Source: Aurantimonas sp. Leaf443 (lineage in GTDB: Bacteria > Pseudomonadota > Alphaproteobacteria > Rhizobiales > Rhizobiaceae). Taken from it: a stretch of 64,000 bases of DNA. This document shows, piece after piece, positions 1 through 16,316 of the stretch. A program made the translations under genes and the position numbers. Position 1 is the first letter of the stretch. Every line of letters starts with the position of its first letter. The stretch spans positions 1 to 64,000 of the forward strand of contig NZ_LMRD01000009.1 of assembly GCF_001425575.1 (NCBI RefSeq), written 5' to 3'. The notes under the pieces are model-generated. The model did no database searches, was not told where the DNA came from, and saw only the letters and a program-made list of their open reading frames with translations.

Positions 1-95
<95 letters not shown>

Positions 96-188
96 CGACG
101 GTCGCACCTCTGTGATCTGCAATCGGCGGCGGGCGCTGTGCGCCCGCCGCCGATCGTCGTTTCAGGCTCCTTTCGAGGGACGAGGCCG

Positions 189-1418
189 GTGAAGATCGCT
201 TTCGACGTGAAGCTGCCGGTCGATCGGCTCGCCGGGGTGGAGAAGCAGTTCGCGAATTTTCTCGTGGCGACCCGCAACGATCCGCGCATCGAGACCCATC
301 TGTTCGACCGTGCCCTCGAGGCGCGGCACCAGCTCGTGGTCGATGCGCTGGACAGTCTGGCCGCGCCGCCCTTCGACGCCCGTCGGCTCGGAAAACTGGT
401 GGTGCCCAAGCCGCTGCGCATCGGCCGGCAGGCCCGCTACGCCCGCCGCATGGGCCTCGACGTCATCGTCAACATCAACCGCTTTCCCAGCATCAACATG
501 GCTCGCATCGCGGCCAAGAGCGGAACGCGCTCGGTCTACTGGGAGCGGGGCGCCTCCTGGTTCCCGCAGGAGAAGGCCATCCGGAACGGCTTCGCCTCGG
601 CCTACGACGTCTATCTCGCGAACTCGCATGCCGCCCGCGCCATGCTGCAGACGCTCTGGCACGTGTCCAAGCCGATCGAGATCCTGGCGCCGGCGGTCTG
701 GGAGATCGACGCGCTGCCGCCGATGGCGCCGCGCGTGCTGGACGCATCCCGCCCGCTGCGCCTGGGCTTCGCCGGCCGGCTGCGCGCCTTCAAGGGCGGC
801 GTCCTCGCCGTTCACACGATGTCCGACCTGCGGCGCAAGGGAATCGAGACCGAACTCGTCGTGGCCGGCACCGGAGACGATGTCGGCCCGATGCGCGCAC
901 AGGCCGAAGCCCTCGGGATCGCCGACGCCGTGCGTTTCCTCGGCTCGATCACCGACATGGCCGGCTTCTACGAGGGGATCGACATCCTCCTCCACCCGGC
1001 GCTGCGCGAGCCCTACGGCAACGTGATCGCCGAGGCGCAGAGCTTCGGCGTGCCGGCGGTCGTCTCGCGCATCGACGGCATGCCGGACGTGATCGAGGAG
1101 GGCCGCACCGGTCATTCCGTGCCCGCCAATGCTCCGATCGACGCTTTCGTGACGTTCGGCGCCAACGGTCTCGACGTCTACCCTCAGGTCTTCCATCCCG
1201 AGGACCGCGCGCCCGGCGCCTCGGCGCCCGGCCTTGTCGGGCCGCCCCGCTTTCCCTGGCCGGGCGACCTCGCCGATGCCGTGGCGAGCCTCGTGGCGTC
1301 GCCGGAGGCGTATCGGGGCTTCAGCGAGCGGGCGATGCGCCACGCGCGGGCAAGTTTCAGCCCGGCGGTGCATATCGACACGTTCATCGCCCACATGAGG
1401 AAGGCGGCTGCGGTCTGA
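189..1418 (+). CDS. Glycosyltransferase, GT4 family (group 1)
   Basis: A 409-residue retaining glycosyltransferase with the GT-B fold, probably cytoplasmic and acting on a cell-surface glycan. The C-terminal Rossmann half carries a glycine-rich nucleotide-sugar loop (LGFAGRLRAFKGG, about residue 195) and the EPYGNVIAEAQSFG signature near residue 273, matching the family E-x7-E motif. An in-frame GTG at 138 would add 17 residues of low-complexity sequence; the GTG at 189 is preferred because GAGGGACGAGG lies just before it and the protein then begins VKIAFDVKLPV, a natural first beta strand. Acceptor and donor cannot be told. It starts 93 bases after tuf and converges on the next gene. Confidence 0.85.
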   Translation: MKIAFDVKLPVDRLAGVEKQFANFLVATRNDPRIETHLFDRALEARHQLVVDALDSLAAPPFDARRLGKLVVPKPLRIGRQARYARRMGLDVIVNINRFPSINMARIAAKSGTRSVYWERGASWFPQEKAIRNGFASAYDVYLANSHAARAMLQTLWHVSKPIEILAPAVWEIDALPPMAPRVLDASRPLRLGFAGRLRAFKGGVLAVHTMSDLRRKGIETELVVAGTGDDVGPMRAQAEALGIADAVRFLGSITDMAGFYEGIDILLHPALREPYGNVIAEAQSFGVPAVVSRIDGMPDVIEEGRTGHSVPANAPIDAFVTFGANGLDVYPQVFHPEDRAPGASAPGLVGPPRFPWPGDLADAVASLVASPEAYRGFSERAMRHARASFSPAVHIDTFIAHMRKAAAV

Positions 1419-1436
1419 AGCTCGTGCCGAACCGCC

Positions 1437-2507
1437 TCACGGGCGGGCGGGCCCGCGGATGTCCTCGATGAAGCCCTGGCGCACGAACGCTTCGGATCCG
1501 GCAAAGCGCTCGCTGCCGGCAAAGCGGAAATCCGTGTCCTCGCCGAACTCGGCATGGTCCACGATCTGCCGGTAGAAGAGCGAGCCGCCGAAATGCGTGC
1601 CGTCCGCCGCGATCTCCTGGAACTGCGCGACGGCCCCCTTCGGAAACTTGAAATGCAGGAGGACGGCGCGCACCGGCGCGAAGTTGCGGCCGAGCGGCAG
1701 GGGCGCGTGATGCGAGCCGCTGGCGAACCGCGTCCGCGCGTCGACGAAGAGAAGCGGGAATTTCGTCAGCCGCATGCTCGCGCCGAAGCGGCGCAGGCGA
1801 GGGCCGCCCCGGATGCCCGTGCACAGCTTGTCGTCGGCGATCGTGTAGCCCGAGCCGTCGTAGAGCGGGCAGACCTGCGTCGGCGCGGTGAACGCCGCCG
1901 TCTCTCCACCGCCGCCGCCGATGGGGCCGTCCGGATAGAGATCGATCATCGCCGCGAGCGCGCGCTTGGCGCCGCGGCGCTCCAGATCGGCGACGAAGGC
2001 GTGGACCGACCGCTCCTCGCATCCGGGGAAGACGAGATATTCGTCGGAATCGATCGAGAGATACCAGCGGTCGCGGCCGTAGAGGTCGGCGAGTTCGTCC
2101 CGCCATTCCAGCCCGCCGTCGCTCTGGCGGAAGGTGAGGGGCGACGTGTAGAGATCGACGTCGTCCTGCGCCGCGAGATAGGCGCCCGTCCCGTCCTGCG
2201 ACCGGTCGTCGACGAAGGCGAAGCGCTGGATCCCGAGGGCGCGGTAATGCGCGAGAAGCGACGGCAGGTAGCCCATGGCGTTGCGCATCACGCAGAGGAG
2301 AACGATCTCGCCGTCTGCCGGCGGTGCGCCCGAACCCGCCACGTGCCGAAGAGACGGCGCCTTGGCCCCGCCGTGACGGCGGGCGAGACGCCAGTCGCGA
2401 AGGGCAAGCTTCAGACGGTCTAGGGTCGACAGACGGCCGATCCGGCACCAGTCGGCGGCGGTGCGGACGGGGTAGGGCGTGGCGTTCGGCACGATCTCGG
2501 TTTCCAT
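1437..2507 (-). CDS. Glycosyltransferase family 2-like protein (Glyco_tranf_2_4 type)
   Basis: A 356-residue protein of the GT-A-like family that Pfam calls Glyco_tranf_2_4. The pattern is clear: CVMRNAMGYLPSLLAHYRALG (cut here after 'LAHYRAL' for the family core), FAFVDDRSQDGT for the nucleotide-sugar strand, and a DSDEY metal-binding motif followed by LVFPGCEE. The start is the ATG at 2507 (METEIV); a longer in-frame reading continues upstream to 3638 but runs antisense through the next gene. The substrate is unknown. It is convergent with the GT4 gene (18-base gap) and divergent from the gene at 2751, so the 243 bases at 2508-2750 should hold promoters for both. Confidence 0.82.
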   Translation of the reverse strand: METEIVPNATPYPVRTAADWCRIGRLSTLDRLKLALRDWRLARRHGGAKAPSLRHVAGSGAPPADGEIVLLCVMRNAMGYLPSLLAHYRALGIQRFAFVDDRSQDGTGAYLAAQDDVDLYTSPLTFRQSDGGLEWRDELADLYGRDRWYLSIDSDEYLVFPGCEERSVHAFVADLERRGAKRALAAMIDLYPDGPIGGGGGETAAFTAPTQVCPLYDGSGYTIADDKLCTGIRGGPRLRRFGASMRLTKFPLLFVDARTRFASGSHHAPLPLGRNFAPVRAVLLHFKFPKGAVAQFQEIAADGTHFGGSLFYRQIVDHAEFGEDTDFRFAGSERFAGSEAFVRQGFIEDIRGPARP

Positions 2508-2750
2508 GCCACCGGGGCCTAGCCTTGCGGCGGCCTGTCCGCAAGTCGCCTGCAGAGCGAGAGCGCCGGCTTTCCGCGCGCCGCGACGCGCGGGAGACCG
2601 CGTGACGCTTGCCATCGCGGGTGCGCGGATCTCCCTGTATGGATCGCGCGAACTCTCCCGTGCCATCCGGGACAAGCGTGGCGCCCTGCCGACCCTCCCG
2701 CCGGGTCGCGCGCCACGCCCGTGTCTTCGACCCATCTTGCGAGTGCGATC

Positions 2751-3608
2751 ATGACCGCCGAACCGACCAGCCCGGCCACCGCCGCTCTGCCCGAAGACCA
2801 TGCCGGCTGGCGCGCGCTCCTCGCGCGCTATCGCACCATCGTCCTCGTCGCCAACAGCGACGACGTCGATATCGCGGCCCTTTCGGCGGGCCATGGCGCG
2901 GACACGCTCTTCGTCTTCTTCAACAAGGTCTACAAGGTGCTGGACGCGCCCTTCGAGAGGCCGGCGCTTCTCCTGGCCCGCAGCAGCGCGGCAGGGGCGA
3001 ACATCGTCTATCGGCGCGAGGTGGACGCGGTGCTCGGCTATTTCGGTGGCGAGGCCTTCCTCGGGCTGGTGAACCTGCGCGTTGCCTCCGGCGAGAGCTT
3101 CAGCCCGCGCGGCGACTTCGGGCCCCGGCCCGTCGGGTATCTCGATCTCGCCGGTTATTTCGACGGGTTCTACGATCCCGCCTTCGTGCCCTCCAGCGGC
3201 TTCGCGCTCGCCGTCTGGCTGGTGGAGCAGCTCCCCGATGCGACGATCGTGCTCGCCGGCTTCACCGGCCAGCGCGGCGCGAAATGGAAGATCTTCCGCG
3301 ACCACGACTGGACCTTCGAGCAGATCGTTCAGCGCCTCCTGGCGAAGGAGGGACGGCTGAGCGAGGCGCGGAAAGGAGCGGGCCAGACGGCCGCGATCGA
3401 GCGCATCGCCCGGCGCTTTCCGCAGGTGGAGCCGGTCGCGCTCGTCTCCGTCGCGTCGGACGTGCTGGCGCAGCGTCTCGATCAGAGCGACGGCGCGATG
3501 GACGAGCTGATCGTGCTGACACGCCCGCAACGCCGCCTGCGGGGGCTGCTCGCGCGGCTGAAGCCGCGGACGCGCAAGCAGCGCCTTGCCGCCAGGGGCG
3601 AGGCGTAA
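2751..3608 (+). CDS. Putative GT29-like (sialyltransferase-fold) protein
   Basis: A 285-residue soluble protein without signal peptide. Three elements resemble the sialylmotifs of GT29 enzymes: VANSDDVD near residue 34 (like the GNS of motif L), PSSGFALAVWL near 147 (like the PSTG of motif S), and HDWTFE near 184, which has the H-x4-E spacing of motif VS. I infer a GT29-like glycan-modifying enzyme; the resemblance is by motif only. The C-terminus is rich in Arg and Lys, possibly for peripheral membrane contact. The ATG at 2751 is chosen; a GTG at 2721 would add ten residues. Neighbouring glycosyltransferases support a role in capsule or LPS decoration. Confidence 0.5.
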   Translation: MTAEPTSPATAALPEDHAGWRALLARYRTIVLVANSDDVDIAALSAGHGADTLFVFFNKVYKVLDAPFERPALLLARSSAAGANIVYRREVDAVLGYFGGEAFLGLVNLRVASGESFSPRGDFGPRPVGYLDLAGYFDGFYDPAFVPSSGFALAVWLVEQLPDATIVLAGFTGQRGAKWKIFRDHDWTFEQIVQRLLAKEGRLSEARKGAGQTAAIERIARRFPQVEPVALVSVASDVLAQRLDQSDGAMDELIVLTRPQRRLRGLLARLKPRTRKQRLAARGEA

Positions 3609-3645
3609 GGTCCACGGCACCCGTGCGGCACCCCGCATTCCCCAC

Positions 3646-3673
3646 TTGCCAAGCGGCGCCTCTGCGATTAATC
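3646..3673 (+). promoter_or_regulatory. Candidate promoter of tRNA-Trp / secE operon
   Basis: TTGCCA at 3646-3651 and TTAATC at 3668-3673 are separated by 16 bases and would place the transcript start about a dozen bases before the tRNA. The -35 has the TTG favoured by alphaproteobacterial housekeeping sigma factor; the -10 is weak. This is pattern reading only. Confidence 0.35.
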
Positions 3674-3692
3674 GGTGTCTCGCGAGTGACGA

Positions 3693-3768
3693 AGGGGTAT
3701 AGCTCAGCTGGTAGAGCGGCGGTCTCCAAAACCGCAGGTCGTAGGTTCGAGCCCTACTGCCCCTGCCA
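3693..3768 (+). tRNA. trpT: tRNA-Trp (anticodon CCA)
   Basis: A 76-base cloverleaf with encoded 3' CCA. Acceptor AGGGGTA pairs with TGCCCCT (one G-U); the D arm begins GCTCAGCTGGTAGAGC; the anticodon loop reads CTCCAAA with CCA; the T arm is GTAGG-TTCGAGC-CCTAC. Placement just ahead of secE-nusG is the ancestral proteobacterial arrangement. Confidence 0.97.
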
Positions 3769-3874
3769 TCGCACCACGTTCACAAAGCCGCAATATTTCT
3801 CCATCGGCCCTTGCGGGGCTTGTGAATCATTCATCGCAGCGCTAAACACGGCCCGACAGACACGTGGCGCGTGG

Positions 3875-3893
3875 GGCTGGTAGCCAGCCTTTT
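3875..3893 (+). terminator. Short hairpin with T-run between tRNA-Trp and secE
   Basis: GGCTGG-TAG-CCAGCC followed by TTTT. A six-pair stem with a three-base loop is small for a full terminator, so it may only partly stop tRNA transcripts and let the rest continue into secE, or help release the tRNA 3' end for processing. Confidence 0.4.
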
Positions 3894-3918
3894 ACGCGCC
3901 TTGAGCCGTGAGCGCTGT

Positions 3919-4116
3919 ATGGCCAAGACGAACCCTTTCACGTTTCTCCAGCAGGTGCGCCAGGAAACCGCGAAGGTTTCGTGGCCGACCCGCAAGGAGA
4001 CGGTGATCTCGACGATCATGGTGTTCGTGATGGTCGCGTTCGCCGCCATCTTCTTCTTCGTGGCCGACCTCGTGCTGCAGTCCGCCGTCGGATTCATCAT
4101 GAATGGCGGCCTCTGA
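3919..4116 (+). CDS. secE: Preprotein translocase subunit SecE
   Basis: A 65-residue single-spanning inner-membrane subunit of the SecYEG channel. The conserved cytoplasmic amphipathic helix is followed by the family signature VRQETAKVSWPTRKET and one membrane segment (about residues 37-58, VFVMVAFAAIFFFVADLVL). This is the short one-helix form usual outside the gammaproteobacteria. The ATG at 3919 gives MAKTNPF; an in-frame GTG at 3871 would add 16 residues crossing the short hairpin and is rejected. nusG follows 31 bases downstream, as in nearly all bacteria. Confidence 0.95.
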   Translation: MAKTNPFTFLQQVRQETAKVSWPTRKETVISTIMVFVMVAFAAIFFFVADLVLQSAVGFIMNGGL

Positions 4117-4147
4117 GGCGGACGTCGCAGGAGACATTGTAATTCCC

Positions 4148-4678
4148 ATGGCAGCACGCTGGTACATCGTCCACGCATATTCGAACTTCGAGAAGAAGGT
4201 GGCCGAGTCGATCGAGGAGCAGGCGCGTCAGAAGGGCCTGTCCGAGAAGTTCGAGAAGATCCTGGTGCCGACCGAGAAGGTCGTCGAGGTTCGTCGCGGC
4301 CGCAAGGTCGACGCCGAGCGCAAGTTCTTCCCGGGCTACGTGCTCGTCAAGGCCGAGCTGACGGACCAGGTCTTCTCGCTCATCAAGAACACGCCGAAGG
4401 TGACCGGGTTCCTCGGGCCGGACAACCGCCCGGTGCCGATCTCCGAGAGCGAGGCGCAGCACATCCTGAACCAGGTTCAGGACGGCGTCGAGCGGCCCAA
4501 GCCGATGATGTCTTTCGACATCGGCGAGCAGGTCCGCGTCTCCGACGGTCCGTTCGCCTCGTTCAACGGCATCGTGCAGGAAGTCGACCAGGAGCGTGCG
4601 CGCCTCAAGGTCGAGGTGTCGATCTTCGGGCGTGCGACGCCGGTGGATCTCGAATTCGGTCAGGTCGAGAAGGTCTGA
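4148..4678 (+). CDS. nusG: Transcription termination/antitermination factor NusG
   Basis: A 176-residue NusG, the usual length. The NGN domain starts with WYIVHAYSNFEKKVAE and holds FFPGYVLVKAEL; the C-terminal KOW domain begins around residue 124 with VRVSDGPFASFNGIVQEVD. NusG binds the RNA polymerase clamp, suppresses pausing and links polymerase to Rho or to ribosomal S10. The ATG at 4148 (MAARWYIV) is chosen over 4103 because AGGAG lies at 4129-4133 and the longer form would overlap secE. It is cotranscribed with secE. Confidence 0.97.
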   Translation: MAARWYIVHAYSNFEKKVAESIEEQARQKGLSEKFEKILVPTEKVVEVRRGRKVDAERKFFPGYVLVKAELTDQVFSLIKNTPKVTGFLGPDNRPVPISESEAQHILNQVQDGVERPKPMMSFDIGEQVRVSDGPFASFNGIVQEVDQERARLKVEVSIFGRATPVDLEFGQVEKV

Positions 4679-4825
4679 CCGCAGTCCGGGCCACGGCCCG
4701 GGAAGCGCGCGGGAGAGGGACCGGCACAAGCCGGCCGGGAGCCTCGCACCGCGCAACTTGCAAGGATCGCTCCGCGCGGTCCGCCCCGCCGGCTCCGTCC
4801 GGCGCAACGATGAAGGCAGGTATCA

Positions 4826-5254
4826 ATGGCTAAGAAAGTCATGGGCCAGCTGAAGCTTCAGGTTTCGGCAGGCTCCGCAACTCCGTCTCCGCCGATCGGC
4901 CCCGCGCTCGGTCAGCGCGGCATCAACATCATGGAATTCTGCAAGGCGTTCAACGCCCAGACGCAGGATCAGGAGAAGGGCTCCCCGATCCCGGTGGTCA
5001 TCACGTACTACCAGGACAAGTCCTTCACCTTCCAGATGAAGACCCCGCCGGTCAGCTTCTTCCTCAAGAAGGCGGCCAACCTGAAGAGCGGCTCCAAGAC
5101 GCCCGGCAAGGACGTCGCCGGTCAGGTGACGCGCGAGCAGGTTCGCGAGATCGCCGAGAAGAAGATGAAGGACCTCAACGCGAACGACGTGGACGCCGCC
5201 ATGACCATGGTCGAAGGCTCCGCCCGTTCCATGGGCCTGGAAGTGGTGGGCTGA
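4826..5254 (+). CDS. rplK: 50S ribosomal protein L11
   Basis: A 142-residue L11, full length. It binds the GTPase-associated centre of 23S rRNA. The proline-rich hinge [21 protein letters not shown] is recognisable near residue 18 (here quoted as [18 protein letters not shown]), and the C-terminal rRNA-binding domain ends [15 protein letters not shown]. The 147-base gap after nusG contains the dyad CCGGGC-CACG-GCCCGG at 4686-4701 and is where an L1-binding translational operator would be expected in other bacteria; I could not identify the operator itself. rplA follows four bases after the stop, so translation is probably coupled. Confidence 0.97.
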   Translation: MAKKVMGQLKLQVSAGSATPSPPIGPALGQRGINIMEFCKAFNAQTQDQEKGSPIPVVITYYQDKSFTFQMKTPPVSFFLKKAANLKSGSKTPGKDVAGQVTREQVREIAEKKMKDLNANDVDAAMTMVEGSARSMGLEVVG

Positions 5255-5258
5255 GACG

Positions 5259-5963
<705 letters not shown>

Positions 5964-5974
5964 CCCTTAACATC

Positions 5975-6006
5975 GGCGAGGGGCGTCCCTATATCCGCCC
6001 CTCGCC
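5975..6006 (+). other. Perfect 11-bp hairpin between rplA and rplJ
   Basis: GGCGAGGGGCG (5975-5985) pairs perfectly with CGCCCCTCGCC (5996-6006) around a ten-base loop, with no T-run after it. It may act as an attenuator, a processing site or an mRNA 3'-end stabiliser separating the rplKA and rplJL messages. Confidence 0.6.
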
Positions 6007-6338
6007 GAACGAAATGCGCTGAAGCGAAGGCTTTGGCGCGTGGGGGCCTCAGGGCCTCCTGACTGCCTGTCCGAGATTGTGGGCGAGGTTCGGTTCCGGC
6101 CGGACGTCTTAATCACGAAAGCCCGCATGAGACGGGGTTGCCGGATTTTCCGGGTGCTCGCACCCGAAGCTTCGGTTCGAACCTCCGAATGCCTTTGGCC
6201 GCCGTTCGGTTCCGCGAGGAGCCGATGCGGGATCGCCCGAGGGGACAGGATTCCCGAGCGTCGTTCGGGGACTCCCGAGCGGCAAAAGGCAACCCGGCCG
6301 AAGGATCGAAAGGTTCTTTGGCCTACTGGAGAGAGGCA
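6007..6338 (+). promoter_or_regulatory. Non-coding leader of rplJ-rplL (probable L10 control region)
   Basis: A 332-base stretch with no convincing gene ahead of rplJ. In other bacteria this position carries the mRNA target of the L10(L12)4 complex, which represses translation of rplJL. Small dyads are visible, for example CCCGA/TCGGG at 6253-6269 and CGAAGCTTCG near 6166. The open frame that runs from 6138 into rplJ has no family similarity before 6339 and is treated as leader. A fold resembling the known L10 kink-turn could not be confirmed by eye. Confidence 0.5.
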
Positions 6339-6857
6339 GTGGACAGAGCGGAAAAACGCGAATTCGTCACTGACCTTCACGAGACCTTCGCGGGCTCGGG
6401 AACGGTCGTCGTGGCCCACTATGCCGGTCTCACGGTCGCGCAGATGAACGATCTTCGTTCGAAGATGCGCGTCGCCGGAGGCACCGTCAAAGTCGCGAAG
6501 AACCGTCTGGCCAAGATCGCTCTTCAAGGCACTGACGCAGCAGGCATCTCGACCTTGTTCGAGGGCCAGACCCTGATCGCCTATTCGCGTGATGCGGTTG
6601 CTGCAGCAAAGGTCGCCAACGATTTCGCCAAGGGGAACGACAAGCTCGTCATCCTCGGCGGAGCGATGGGAAAGACGACACTGGACGCCGACGGCGTGAA
6701 GGCTCTGGCCTCCATGCCTTCGCTGGACGAACTGCGCGGCAAGCTGGTCGGTATGATCCAGACGCCCGCAACCCGCATCGCCGGGGTTGTCCAGGCGCCC
6801 GCCGCGCAGCTCGCGCGGGTGTTCTCGGCCTACGCCAAGAAGGACGAAGCGGCCTGA
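6339..6857 (+). CDS. rplJ: 50S ribosomal protein L10
   Basis: A 172-residue L10, the base of the L7/L12 stalk on the large subunit. The N-terminal rRNA-binding domain shows [29 protein letters not shown] and [11 protein letters not shown]; the C-terminal helix (about residues 138-172) binds L12 dimers. The start is GTG at 6339, directly preceded by GGAGAGAGG, which gives the family's normal length; in-frame starts from 6138 are too long. Expression is expected to be under autogenous control by the L10-L12 complex through the upstream leader. Confidence 0.96.
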   Translation: MDRAEKREFVTDLHETFAGSGTVVVAHYAGLTVAQMNDLRSKMRVAGGTVKVAKNRLAKIALQGTDAAGISTLFEGQTLIAYSRDAVAAAKVANDFAKGNDKLVILGGAMGKTTLDADGVKALASMPSLDELRGKLVGMIQTPATRIAGVVQAPAAQLARVFSAYAKKDEAA

Positions 6858-6908
6858 GGACGGTTCCTCGCTGCTCAACTCGAAGTTCGAACCTGAAGGA
6901 AGACTACA

Positions 6909-7286
<378 letters not shown>

Positions 7287-7618
7287 TCGAAGGGTCATCC
7301 CTACGGTTGCGACCGGAATGACGGGGCGGGACGGCTTTCAGCCGTTCCGCCTTCCGTGCTCCGGCCAAGAACATGGGGCGGCCCCGGCCGCCTCGTGACG
7401 GGCCCGCCGCCGGCGGGTCGAGGCATGCGGCTCCGGATCGGGCCGTGCGCGCCTTCGGAAGGCCCGGCTTCGGGCCCTGCGGAGACGCGGGCGGAGGATT
7501 TCGCGGGCCGAGGACGACGAGGCCTTGCGCGGGACCAGCGCGAGACCGGCCCTTCCGGCGGGTAGGGACAATGGTTCGAGCCCTTCGGTCAAGGGCGCTG
7601 TTACGAGAAGGAGCGGCG
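7287..7618 (+). other. rplL-rpoB intergenic region
   Basis: A 332-base gap without a gene. It holds the attenuator-like hairpin described separately (7325-7351) and then about 265 bases of GC-rich sequence up to rpoB. An open frame crosses it in phase with rpoB, but it has no similarity to the RNA polymerase beta subunit and no good ribosome-binding site. I see no clear internal promoter. Confidence 0.6.
7325..7351 (+). terminator. Attenuator-like hairpin between rplL and rpoB
   Basis: GGCGGGACGGCT (7325-7336) pairs with AGCCGTTCCGCC (7340-7351) over 12 positions, one a G-U, with a three-base loop and only TT after it. In E. coli a partial terminator at the same place lowers rpoBC expression relative to the ribosomal protein genes; the position suggests the same role here. 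Confidence 0.6.
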
Positions 7619-11758
<4,140 letters not shown>

Positions 11759-11795
11759 ACAGAGCCGAAACGGTTCGCAGCCTTCGCGCTGCCCC

Positions 11796-11825
11796 GGACC
11801 GGCGCCCGAAAACGGGTGCCGGTCC
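11796..11825 (+). other. 13-bp hairpin between rpoB and rpoC
   Basis: GGACCGGCGCCCG (11796-11808) and CGGGTGCCGGTCC (11813-11825) pair over 13 positions around an AAAA loop. No T-run follows, so it is more likely a processing or stability element than a terminator; rpoB and rpoC must be made in equal amounts. Confidence 0.55.
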
Positions 11826-11900
11826 TTCGCGCTTCGAGGAATTCAGCGGTCGGCTCTGCCACCGCGGTGAGGGGCCCGGTGCCCCAAGAGGAGAAAGCCC

Positions 11901-16103
<4,203 letters not shown>

Positions 16104-16130
16104 TTTCGGACCGACATGACGGCATAGGCG

Positions 16131-16160
16131 AAGGGCGACCGAGAGGTCGCCCTTTTCTTT
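16131..16160 (+). terminator. Intrinsic terminator of the rpoBC operon
   Basis: AAGGGCGACC-GAGA-GGTCGCCCTT followed by a T-rich tail TTTTCTTT. A ten-pair stem with a four-base loop; among the best terminators in the window. Confidence 0.93.
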
Positions 16161-16234
16161 GGCCCCTGGCTTGGATCGGATCGCCGGCTGCGGCGACCGA
16201 GGCGAGCCCGTGCACGGCAGGGCCGATACGAAAG

Positions 16235-16264
16235 AACCCCCGGCTCGTGTCCGAGCCGGGGGTT
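16235..16264 (-). terminator. Intrinsic terminator of the SOUL-protein gene
   Basis: A perfect 13-pair stem (AACCCCCGGCTCG with CGAGCCGGGGGTT) and a four-base loop. On the minus strand it is followed by CTTTCG. It sits 52 bases after the stop of the gene at 16317-17333. Confidence 0.8.
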
Positions 16265-16316
16265 CCGGGGTGTTCGACCATCCAACTCCGCCGGGGGCGG
16301 AGAGACCGTCAGGCGA

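Noticed and set aside
162-1394. 410-codon antisense ORF over the first glycosyltransferase
   Set aside because: His/Arg/Asp-rich shadow frame with no domain, while the plus strand has clear GT4 motifs.
6138-6338. Upstream in-frame extension of rplJ
   Set aside because: L10 normally begins where GTG 6339 places it, with GGAGAGAGG just before; upstream sequence is leader.
7373-7618. N-terminal extension of rpoB by 82 codons
   Set aside because: The extension is Arg/Gly/Pro-rich with no similarity to RpoB, crosses the rplL-rpoB gap, and the start at 7619 has a strong ribosome-binding site.
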